Notes under the pieces: model-generated
Told to the model about the DNA's origin: nothing
Database searches by the model: none
The model's input: the letters and a program-made list of their open reading frames with translations, nothing else
Made by a program: the position numbers and the translations under genes
Source of the DNA: Haliclona indistincta
Lineage: Eukaryota; Porifera; Demospongiae; Haplosclerida; Chalinidae
Direction: 5' to 3'
Assembly: GCA_964017065.1 (NCBI GenBank)
Contig: OZ024789.1
Coordinates: forward strand, 8,880,703-8,944,702
DNA length: 64,000 nt
Part shown: positions 1 through 9,300 of the stretch, piece by piece
Numbering within the stretch: position 1 is the stretch's first letter
Layout: each line of letters begins with the position of its first letter

Positions 1-118
1 CGCCAAGTTATTTCTTCCTTTCAGCCTTGAAAACTAGTCCTGACTTCGCCTTACTCTGGTAGCTGCTCTCCTCACTGACATAGTTAGAGCGCTGTACAGC
101 ATACGTCTGCATTCTGTG

Positions 119-119
<1 letters not shown>

Positions 120-176
<57 letters not shown>

Positions 177-560
177 AGGGAGAGGGAGAGGGAGAGGGAG
201 AGGGAGAGGGAGAGGGAGAGGGAGAGGGAGAGGGAGAGGGAGAGGGAGAGGGAGAGGGAGAGGGAGAGGGAGAGGGAGAGGGAGAGGGAGAGGGAGAGGG
301 AGAGGGAGAGGGAGAGGGAGAGGGAGAGGGAGAGGGAGAGGGAGAGGGAGAGGGAGAGGGAGAGGGAGAGGGAGAGGGAGAGGGAGAGGGAGAGGGAGAG
401 GGAGAGGGAGAGGGAGAGGGAGAGGGAGAGGGAGAGGGAGAGGGAGAGGGAGAGGGAGAGGGAGAGGGAGAGGGAGAGGGAGAGGGAGAGGGAGAGGGAG
501 AGGGAGAGAGAGAGAGAGGGAGGGAGGGAGAGAGAGAGAGAGAGGGGGGGAGAGAGAGAG
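120..560. repeat. GA microsatellite with a long (GGGAGA)n core
   Basis: Pure purine tract on the plus strand: GA dinucleotides at both ends and a hexamer (GGGAGA)n from about 166 to 507. Read on the minus strand it is a pyrimidine tract immediately upstream of the splice acceptor of the V1 last exon (CCACAG then AATGCAGAC). Other vWA copies have plain (GA)n here, so the hexamer expansion is specific to V1. Confidence 0.95.
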
Positions 561-989
561 AAAGAGAGTAAGGATATCGATCAAGCAAGATCATTAACTA
601 CTATCATGTGTACCAAGTGTGTACTGTAGTTACATTTTTGTTAAACTCACTTGCTCATCATGTAGTGAGCTCCGTGTGACTTGTATTGCTGCTGTGAGCT
701 CATGGCTTCCTTAGAGGACCTGATGTCTGACAGTAGACCCTGACAGTACTCCTCTGACAGTACTCCTCAGTACTCCTGACAGTACACGATCAGACAATGC
801 TGTGAGTACCGCAGTAGCTTCAGCAAACTTAGCTAAAGATGTAAGAAAAGATCAACAATCAGGATAATAGGATGCTTTGCTTACATTGTTCAGCTAGCTG
901 TCTGGCTTCTTTCAATGCATTTGAAGCCATTATACGATTCCTTTGCATGTCAAGTTTACTGTTTGGTGGACCAGGCTCAGCATCTGTGT

Positions 990-999
990 TAGAGAGAGA

Positions 1000-1062
<63 letters not shown>
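990..1062. repeat. (GA)n microsatellite at V1 exon 7 acceptor
   Basis: On the minus strand this is a (CT)n tract ending in AACACAG, the acceptor of vWA exon 7. The same tract recurs at this position in V3 (about 21537-21571), and is only a few units long in V4 and V6. Confidence 0.9.
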
Positions 1063-1065
<3 letters not shown>

Positions 1066-2544
1066 TGATTAGCAGGTGAGTGAGTGAGTGATTGAGTGAT
1101 TGAGTGATTTTGCGAGTGTGCGAGTGAGTGAGTTCTCAGTGGTCACCTGTTCTTTCTAGTGTCAGTACTGCAGAGACATTGTACAGGGAAGATGTGATGA
1201 CATTAAAATAACTGAGGGTTGCTGTAACAACAGGCTCAGAGCAGGGGGCGGAGACAGCAGGTGCTTGTATCTCCAGTAAAACATCTCAGTCTTCCTTCTT
1301 CAGACTGCAGATCACCCATAGCGACTTCACGTCTGACTAAAAGCCATAATAACATTCATAATTATTATGTAACATGTTAAAATAGTTGGTTGAAACAGGC
1401 ATTTTCTCACTTTTTGTCAGGTGTCTACCAAGTCCTGGGTCGTGCCGTGTGTACACAGTGTTGTTCCCTGTCGCTTCAAATGTGAGAGTGAGGTTCTGTC
1501 CAACCACACTCAACAAACCACCGAGACAGTCGGCAAATGACTCTGGAATCTGAAGGTAGACAGATATTAGGCATCTGTTGATACCGTAGTTTGCAAATCC
1601 GTTGTCTCTACACAAAAGTTGACAATTGACTTGCAAATTGTGGTAATCAGAAATTAACAAATGACTAGTTGATTAGAGCTAAATATTCTCTCTCCTTTGA
1701 TTTTCTTTCTCTTGGCCATTTTTTACTATCCCTTCTTATTCACCTTCTCTGTTGAGTCAATATAATAGTAAACTCCTCCTCCAGTGGTTGAAATAGTTTC
1801 CATCATTTTAGCATCATGATCAGAGCCAAATCCGAATGTGTAAACAGTTCCGTCAAATGGCTGCACATCATGCTTTGGATTTCTTGGTGGAGGGTCAAGT
1901 ATTAACTTTTCTCATCTCATCTAAAATCATGTCGTATTTAGTGACTCCATGATCAGCCAGACCATCAGTGAGCAGCAATACAGAGCACACTTAAGTCTTG
2001 TGCCCTCTTCTGTTAGCAATTGTCGTCATACCTGCAGGTCAAAGAAAAAAGTGAATAATCCATGACCAATTTCATTGAAAGTAAAAATTTAATAAATATT
2101 TATTGTCTCTTGCAATTTATAACCTACAAGAACTTTTCACTGTAGAATACAGCGCGGCTGACTTTTACAAGGAATTGTTGTACTGTTTGGTTCCTAGCTA
2201 GTTGCCGAGTCAAATTTTGAGCAAATTGAAATTCATTTTGCAGGGTAGCAAACATTAAAATTTTTTATTTCGACCCCTGCTCAGGGGCAATCATAAACTC
2301 TTACCTTCAAGCAACCCTCCACACAAGTTAGTAGAAGAACCAGACACCAGACACTTGACTATTTCCTTGGTCTTCTCCTTTTTCTTATCGTAAGACCGAA
2401 CCTAAGCTTAACATTGGTGTCATATGTGACCAGAGACAGACGATCACAATCTTTTACTGAAAGAAAGAGTGGGAGAGAACAAACAATCAAACAAACAATC
2501 AATTTTTATAGCTAGATGTATACGGATATATAGCTACAGCGTCT

Positions 2545-3010
2545 TCATGTGCTCTAATCATTCTAGTCCAGAGATTTATCTATGTCCATTTTCACCATCA
2601 GAACTGGTAATAAAGAAAGAGAAATAGATACGTATCGACGCTATTTGAAAATAACTGAGGAAGAAAAATATGGCGTCCAACAGGTATTCATCACAGCTCA
2701 CAGGGGTAGTCTCCTCTCAGTGTCTGCAGTACCACAGAACACTCAACTGACTAATATATTTCTGCATTTTCTGTCGTTACTAAGGCGAGAAAGATCGGTT
2801 ACTGATCCAATACACATGAACAGCACTTGTGTATGTTCATATCATTTTGTGGTGTGCCAAAGATTTTCAATTTTTTTTCTAAATAATTTCTGTATCGGAT
2901 AATACAAAAATATTGTTGAAATAGTAGTCTGCTACTACTAACGTGAGTTAGCTCTTGTGGAGTGAACATACTATTTAATTAGTCTCACCATTACTAGATC
3001 TATTTCATCA
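2545..3010 (+). pseudogene. Decayed duplicate of the 3' end of the nischarin-like gene
   Basis: Aligns by eye to 11787-12260, the last coding 290 bases and 3' flank of the nischarin-like gene. It keeps phrases such as the GVQQVFITAH stretch (GVPQVFITAR in the parent) and NTQLTNIFLHFLSLL. It has several indels, including loss of about 9 bases after the CGACGCTATT segment. An open frame of 106 codons (2582-2902) survives but has no independent start context. It marks the left edge of the duplicated block that carries A1, which implies that A1 and A2 descend from a segment beginning inside the nischarin-like gene. Confidence 0.8.
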
Positions 3011-3162
3011 GTTCACCAGGCCTAATTTAACCGTACTCTTTTAGGTGCTCTCCTCATGCACTGACATTGTTAGACCAGAGATAATATTAGACTTAAATGA
3101 TATTCATAGAATCTTTTCTTTTCTATGAATATTACAAAAGGCGTGGCTTGTAAAAATCTGTC

Positions 3163-6042
3163 ATGTCCTCGAGGCCGAAAGAAGCAAAAAGCCTTGATAC
3201 CGGCCTTCTCGTGAGAGAGCTGAAAGATGTGGAATGGGACACACTCGGAACGTACCTGGGACTCAGCCAAGGCGAGATAAGAGAGATAGAACGCGATCAC
3301 CAGAACACAGGACGCAGGAGAATAGTGATGTTTGAAAAGTGGTTGAGCAAAGAAGAGAATCCATCCTGGGAGAAGATGATTGCTGCCTTGAAGGACATGG
3401 ATGAAAATAGCCTGGCGAGTAAGCTGAGAAAGAAGTACTTGTACCAGCAGGAACCCCAAGACGCCAACAGTCAGACCCCGGCTGACCAAACGCCAACAGA
3501 AGAGACTGTGGTTGTTAAAGTCGACAGGCAAGACGAGGTCGCTAGAGAGCTGGATAGACTAGAGACAAAATATTTCCGGTTGGTAGTGAATGCACAGAAG
3601 ACAATGGTAGAAGCAAATCTATCAGTGATAGAACTGGAGACTTTCTCGATGTACTACTTGAATGACGAAGTGACAACAGTGAAAGAGCTGTTTCAACTCA
3701 TAAAACCGTTCTGTTTTCTGGACTATTCTTTACTTGAAAAGGCTATTGAAGTACTCATTGATCCAGCTCATAGAGTAGTTAGTGATCTCAGTGAATATGT
3801 TGAACAACTGACCAACTTCAAGAAATCCACAACGTTAAGAGAATTTATGCAGAGCATCGAAACAGCTCAGAAATCGCTAACCACAAAAGAAGAAGCTGGT
3901 GCATGCACAGTCACTATCCGTCTTGTCGGTAAATGGCTAACAAAGACAATGGATGACTTGGACAAGCTACTGAAGGAGATATTTCAAGACAAGAGCTCGG
4001 TACTGGCTCACATCAGAATAATCAAAGGATCGATCATTGTGACATACCTCGCTCCACAATCAGAGACTGATTCACTCATCAAGCTTGCTGAAACAAAGCT
4101 CTCATTCATGCCCCAGGTTGGTGTGTGTGGACTACACATTGGACAGAGAACAAGCAGTGAAGAAATAGACAATTTCTCATTTGAATCTTCTCTCATTAGA
4201 GCAGTTGTGAATGATAATATCAATCTACTGACCTTCCTAATCAATATCAACACTAGTCCAGATGCTACTAATGATCGAGGATGGACTGCTTTGATGTATG
4301 GTAGTTATTATGGTCGACACAAAGCTGTTAGTATTCTTCTTCAAGCCAATGCCAATCCTGACCTTCAGAAAGATGAAGGTGGTACACCTCTATACATAGC
4401 AGCACAGGAAGGGCACTCTGACATTGTTAGTATTCTTCTTCAAGCAAATGCCAATCCTAACCTTCAGAAAGATAGTGGTGCTACACCTCTTTACAAAGCA
4501 GCACAGAATGGCCACTCTGACATTGTTAGTATTCTTCTTCAAGAAAATGCCAATCCTAACATTCAGCGTAATGATGGTGCTACACCTCTTTTCATAGCAG
4601 CACAGAATGGGCACTCTGACATTGTTAGTATTCTTCTTCGAGCCAATGCTAACGCTAATCTTCAGAAAGATAGTGGTGCTACACCTCTTTGCATGGCAGC
4701 ACAAGAAGGGCACTCCGACATTGTTAGTATTCTTCTTCAAGCAAATGCCAATCCTAACCTTCAGAAAGATAGTGGTGCTACACCTCTTTACATAGCAGCA
4801 CAGAAAGGGCACTCTGACATTGTTAGTATTCTTCTTCAAGCCAATTCCAATCCTAAGCTTCAGCGTGATGATGGTGCTACACCTCTTTACATAGCAGCAG
4901 AGAAAGGGCACTCTGACATTGTTAGTATTCTTCTTCAAGAAAATGCCAATCCTAATCTTCAGCGTGATGATGGTGCTACACCTCTTTACATAGCAGCACA
5001 GAATGGGCACTCTGACATTGTTAGTATTCTTCTTCAAGCCAATGCCAATCCTAACCTTCAGCGTGATGATGGTGCTACACCTCTTTACATAGCAGCAGAG
5101 ATAGGGCACTCTGACATTGTTAGTATTCTTCTTCAAGCAAATGCCAATCCTAATCTTCAGCGTGATGATGGTGCTACACCTCTTTACATAGCAGCAGAGA
5201 AAGGGCACTCTGACATTGTTAGTATTCTTCTTCAAGCAAATGCCAATCTTAATCTTCAGCATGATGATGGTGCTACACCTCTTTACATAGCAGCAGAGAA
5301 AGGACACTCTGACATTGTTAGTATTCTTCTTCAAGCCAATGCCAATCCTAACCTTCAGCGTGATGATGGTGCTACACCTCTTTTCATCGCAGCACAGAAA
5401 GGGCACTCCAACATTGTTAGTATTCTTCTTCAAGCCAATGCCAATCCTAACCTTCAGCATGATGATGGTGCTACACCTCTTTACATGGCAGCACAAGAAG
5501 GGCACTCTGACATTGTTAGTATTCTTCTTCAAGAAAATGCCGATCCTAATCTTCAGAGAGATGATGGTGCTACACCTCTTGTGATAGCATGTTACAAAAT
5601 GCATTCTAAAATTGTTCAGCTACTATTGTCAAGCAAAGCTGATCCTAATCTACAACACTCTAGTGGTTCAACTGCTCTTATGTTTGCTTGTCGTGTTGGA
5701 TGCTTGGACTCTACTGAGCTGCTGTTGATGTCTGGTGCTGACCCCAGCATAGTGGGACCTGAAGGACTAACTGCTCTTGACATGGCAGCTTCTTCAGGTC
5801 ATGATGACATTGTTGACTTGATTCAGGCAGTACAACTCAGTCAGTCCTCAACCACCTCACCTGCTCTCACAGCTACAGAGATTTCATCTAGCGTAGACAA
5901 CAAGACTATGGCAATTCTTAACAAGGCTATGGAGGACATGCTTGTTACCAAAGCAGAGTCTTATATTTCCACCTATTACAAGAAATTCAAGAGAACTCTT
6001 CCATCAAAATACGATCAAGAAGATGTACAAACCATTGTCTGA
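3163..6042 (+). CDS. A1: Death-domain ankyrin-repeat protein, 959 aa
   Basis: Single-exon gene. The start ATG is supported because A2 and A4 begin with the same MS(S/K)-EAKSL context. Residues about 12-90 form a Death-fold domain (pattern W-TLG-YLGL, IE-DH, R--VMFEKWL, SWEKMI-AL). Residues about 125-235 are a helical region, and about 240-330 a conserved beta-rich region (GSIIVTYLAPQSETDSLI) that I cannot assign to a named family. From about 345 to 880 there are about 16 ankyrin repeats after a partial first unit; the 12 central repeats (3-14) are almost identical 99-bp units. A roughly 60-residue tail (MAILNKAMEDML, TLPSKYDQEDVQTIV) is shared by the family. By domain logic it is a cytoplasmic adaptor or sensor that uses Death-domain contacts; the ligand is unknown. 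It is the largest of the four paralogues in this window. Confidence 0.92.
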   Translation: MSSRPKEAKSLDTGLLVRELKDVEWDTLGTYLGLSQGEIREIERDHQNTGRRRIVMFEKWLSKEENPSWEKMIAALKDMDENSLASKLRKKYLYQQEPQDANSQTPADQTPTEETVVVKVDRQDEVARELDRLETKYFRLVVNAQKTMVEANLSVIELETFSMYYLNDEVTTVKELFQLIKPFCFLDYSLLEKAIEVLIDPAHRVVSDLSEYVEQLTNFKKSTTLREFMQSIETAQKSLTTKEEAGACTVTIRLVGKWLTKTMDDLDKLLKEIFQDKSSVLAHIRIIKGSIIVTYLAPQSETDSLIKLAETKLSFMPQVGVCGLHIGQRTSSEEIDNFSFESSLIRAVVNDNINLLTFLININTSPDATNDRGWTALMYGSYYGRHKAVSILLQANANPDLQKDEGGTPLYIAAQEGHSDIVSILLQANANPNLQKDSGATPLYKAAQNGHSDIVSILLQENANPNIQRNDGATPLFIAAQNGHSDIVSILLRANANANLQKDSGATPLCMAAQEGHSDIVSILLQANANPNLQKDSGATPLYIAAQKGHSDIVSILLQANSNPKLQRDDGATPLYIAAEKGHSDIVSILLQENANPNLQRDDGATPLYIAAQNGHSDIVSILLQANANPNLQRDDGATPLYIAAEIGHSDIVSILLQANANPNLQRDDGATPLYIAAEKGHSDIVSILLQANANLNLQHDDGATPLYIAAEKGHSDIVSILLQANANPNLQRDDGATPLFIAAQKGHSNIVSILLQANANPNLQHDDGATPLYMAAQEGHSDIVSILLQENADPNLQRDDGATPLVIACYKMHSKIVQLLLSSKADPNLQHSSGSTALMFACRVGCLDSTELLLMSGADPSIVGPEGLTALDMAASSGHDDIVDLIQAVQLSQSSTTSPALTATEISSSVDNKTMAILNKAMEDMLVTKAESYISTYYKKFKRTLPSKYDQEDVQTIV

Positions 6043-6183
6043 TGCATGCAGCTAGTTTACGGAGACCTATTACACTATATCCACATTATTAAATATTTTT
6101 TCATAACCAGTAGAAATTAAGTTTAAACAATACACACAAAATAGGATTCCATGTTAATGTGTATTCACTCCTTGAGTTCCCAA

Positions 6184-6308
6184 TGACCATTCACCAATCG
6201 ACCATTGTCTCTTCATTTCTCTTTACCAATCAACCATTGTCTCTTCATTTCTCTTCACCAATCATCCATTGTGTCTTCATTTCTCTTCACCAATCGACCA
6301 TTGTGGTG
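6184..6308. repeat. Short minisatellite, about 34-bp unit, 4 copies
   Basis: Four imperfect copies of a unit beginning caccaatcgaccattgt and ending in cttcatttctctt. It lies between A1 and the first recognisable exon of the nischarin-like gene, just right of where A1/A2 flank similarity ends (about 6125). Confidence 0.8.
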
Positions 6309-6321
6309 TCTATAGGTGCAG

Positions 6322-9300
6322 GAGATGTGTCATCTTGTTCACATGCCTTGTCTAGAGCAGCTGATGGTGAAGGGCAACCCGTTCACTCAGTCGCCATCTT
6401 ACCGTGCTCAAGTCTTCAGCATGATAGCAAAAATGGCAGAACAGGTGAGCTAAAAAGCAGAAAAATACTTTAACCTTTTTGAATTGACTTTAACCTTTTT
6501 GAATTAGCTTTTTTCTCGTTGTTTATATGTTGCTATTGATGGTAAACCAGCTTCAAAAGATGAGCTTGAGGTCTGCATGTCTAAAGCTACTACTGGAAAG
6601 AAGAGGGTGAGCTATATCTCCCTGCATCATGTCTGCTGTGTACATGCCCTTGCACTGTCTTGCTATCGTATGCCTTCATTCTTCAAGGGTTTGGAAAAAC
6701 CCTCAAAGGGTAGCTGCCTCTGCCGTTGCCAACAGAGGGCTTCCCTTGCGGAACCGACCTCGTGACCCACACCCGTCAGACATGAGTGTTTGCTACGGTG
6801 GCAGGTAACGACTCTGAGAGATGAGGCATGGGGAGCCAGTCTCTCGGAGGGTTTGTGAAGACTGAGTATGATTTCAGGGTCTCAACCGGTGTGTCCAGAA
6901 GAGGGCTGCTGGTCCGGGTCATCACGTGAGGCTTGTGACCTACACCGTGAAGCCCAGACCGCGTAACTACCAGCAATGGTGTCACGACAGAGCAACCAAT
7001 GTTTATGGTACAGTAGAGACCAAAGTGGAGACCAAAATATGTACCATAAGCATTGGTTGCTCTGTATAACACCTGCATAGAAGATAATGCTATAGAGAAC
7101 AATCGGATGTACACATGAGGCTCTTTGTTCGCTCTCTATTTGAAGAGACGATGACACTAAAAAAAGAGAACAGAGAGCCTAATGTTTAATTTAACTTTAA
7201 AGCATGCATTCATTAACATTTTTGATATGGGCATAGTCCACAAGCAAGTTAACAACCATTCTCTACTATTTTATGCAACACCTCATTTTTATACTATTCT
7301 ACAGATCACTCAGAGAACTGTTGACATCAATACTGAAGTGGAGGAGAACTCTACTGCTGGTAATTTCTGCTCTGTTGTATTGCTTGTTCGATGATTCATT
7401 TCTCTCCAGTATCATCAAGCTTGCCTTCTGTCTCCATCGGAACTAGACGGCACTTGGAACAGATGAGAAAAGAAGGCGGAGCTAACTGGTTGACTTTGTA
7501 CAACCAACAGATACAAGATCATCAGGTATGAAGAATGATCGAGTGAGTATGTGAGTAAGTGAGTGAGTGAGTGGGTGAGAGAGTGGGTGAGTTAGTGAGT
7601 GAGTGGGTGGGCGGGTGAGTGGGTGGGTGAGTGAGTGTGTGAGTGAGTGAGTGAGTGAGTGAGCGGGTGGGCGGGTGAGTGGGTGGGTGAGTGAATGGGT
7701 GGTTGGGTGAGTGAGTTGGTGGGTGGGTGAGTGAGTGAGTGGGTGGGTGGGTAGGTGAGTGAGTGGGTGAGTAGGTGAGTGAGTTGGTGAGTGAGTTGGT
7801 GAGTGAGTGAGTGAGTGAGTGAGTGAGTGAGTGAGTGAGTGAGTGAGCGAGCGAGTGAGTAAGTGAATGTGTATATTGTTCTTCAACTTCAGGCAGCAGG
7901 TGGTGGTGGTGGGTCCTTAAAAGTCAAGAGAAAGCACAAACATAGGAAGCATCATCGCGAAAGAACAGAAGAGCTTCTAAGGTCAGTAATGGTATATGGA
8001 TGGACATTTGTCTACATGTACATGTACTACAGGGTTTTGCAGGTTGCTTGACCAAAAATTTGTTGCTAGCGCATGCGCACAGTATGTTATCTGTACAATT
8101 AGTATACAGAAACAGGCTAAATTGTTTGGTCAAGCAACCTGCAAAACCTGTATGGTCAAGAATAGTGTAGAGCTTTTTCTTTGTTTCACAGCTCCAGTGA
8201 CTCGGCTGCTCCATCACCAGATTCCTATCCTCCTGGAGCCATCGTAGTTGCTGCTGAGGTGTCTGTAGCTGTACCATCCTCTGGTCAGCCTTCCTCTCGT
8301 ATACAAGGCCTGGTCCGCAATCGCAAAGACAAGATCAAGTAAGCTGATGCACGCAAAGAACACACGAGATCTGCACAAGATGCAAGCTTTTTTAAACCAA
8401 ACGTTATCTCTCTATTTTTTATACCAACTGCAAAGTATCATGTAGTTCTCTCTCTCTCCTTAGATCGCCTTGGTCTTGTAATCTCTCTGTTCTTGACTAT
8501 CCCGGTGCGTTCCATCAACTCAGTAAAGGTGACATCGACCAACCCGTCACTACGCGACCTTTGGAGGCGTGTACTATCACCGTTGACCTTTCAATGGATC
8601 GGATAACAGAGCAGCACATTGGCGGCTCATTGAGAAGATTTCAGAGAGATCTTTGTGAGTATATAAATATCGATCACTCAATGACATGAACACCGAGACA
8701 TGTTTATTCATTTTTTTACATGTAGTAATGGTGACAGGTATGTCACAAGTTTTTCTTTCTTTTTTAGCTCTATTGAAGGAAGTTAGAATCCATGAAGGAA
8801 GGTCGCTGGCTGTCATCCTCCATCTGCCCTCCTTTGGGCAGCAACTGTGGGTCCTCTATTGCGTTCCTGGACAAGACGTCCTAGTTGACTTGTACTCCAT
8901 TTTGATGAAAAGAAAGACCTCACCTCAAGAGAACAGGTAACCACAAAACGCTAGTTTCCAAGAGCATTACAACAATGGTGTATTTACTACCGTATAGTGG
9001 GAAAATTTTGCTGTTCATAAATTTCGCAAATTACAAAATTTTACCCGCGAAAGTCTTGTTTTAGTTGACAAAGATAGGACAAAGCACTGATTCGTGAAAT
9101 GCTCTATCTCGCGCATTCGCGAAACTTTCCCGCTGTACTGCATTATTTTTGTACAAGGCGAGCTATTTCTCTGAAGTGCATGTTAAGCTCCTTTCAAATA
9201 CTTGTTTTTTACTGATCAGCTTCTATAGTAGGGTCTTGTACCCGGTCACTCAGGAGCTAGTGTTTTTATCTGTCTATTGTTTGTTGTTCTACAGCAGTGC

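Larger units (their letters stand above)
8..2462 (-). pseudogene. V1: decayed vWA-domain gene copy lacking exon 1
   Basis: Minus-strand copy of the vWA gene that is intact at 33403-30572. Recognisable pieces are the last exon (about 119-8, ending FKAERKK then stop), exon 8 (about 839-652), exon 7 (about 987-885), exon 6 (about 1337-1152), exon 5 (about 1553-1409), exon 4 (about 1857-1748), exon 3 (about 2032-1886) and exon 2 (about 2460-2306). Exon 1, with the metal-binding DxSxS motif, is absent. Exon 5 has a 7-bp deletion against the other copies (around 1449) that shifts the frame. Exon 8 is scrambled by short internal duplications of an agtactcct motif near 745-785. It ends abruptly near 2545, where sequence matching the 3' end of the nischarin-like gene begins. 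It cannot make the full protein. Confidence 0.85.

Noticed and set aside
34..594. Open frames of Ser-Pro, Leu-Pro or Gly-Glu repeats over GA microsatellites, also at 23387-23714 and 30572-30987
   Set aside because: Pure microsatellite composition without stops; only the short ends are vWA last-exon sequence.
2582..2902. Independent 106-codon gene
   Set aside because: It is a decayed duplicate of the last part of the nischarin-like gene, with indels.
4390..5604. Long antisense open frame (404 codons) over A1 ankyrin repeats, with similar ones over A2, A3 and A4
   Set aside because: The 99-bp unit happens to lack antisense stops, so any array of it is open on both strands; the peptide is the same short motif repeated and the sense strand is clearly an ankyrin protein.
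7482..7886. Antisense frame of THSLTHS repeats
   Set aside because: Lies over the GAGT array in an intron of the nischarin-like gene on the other strand.
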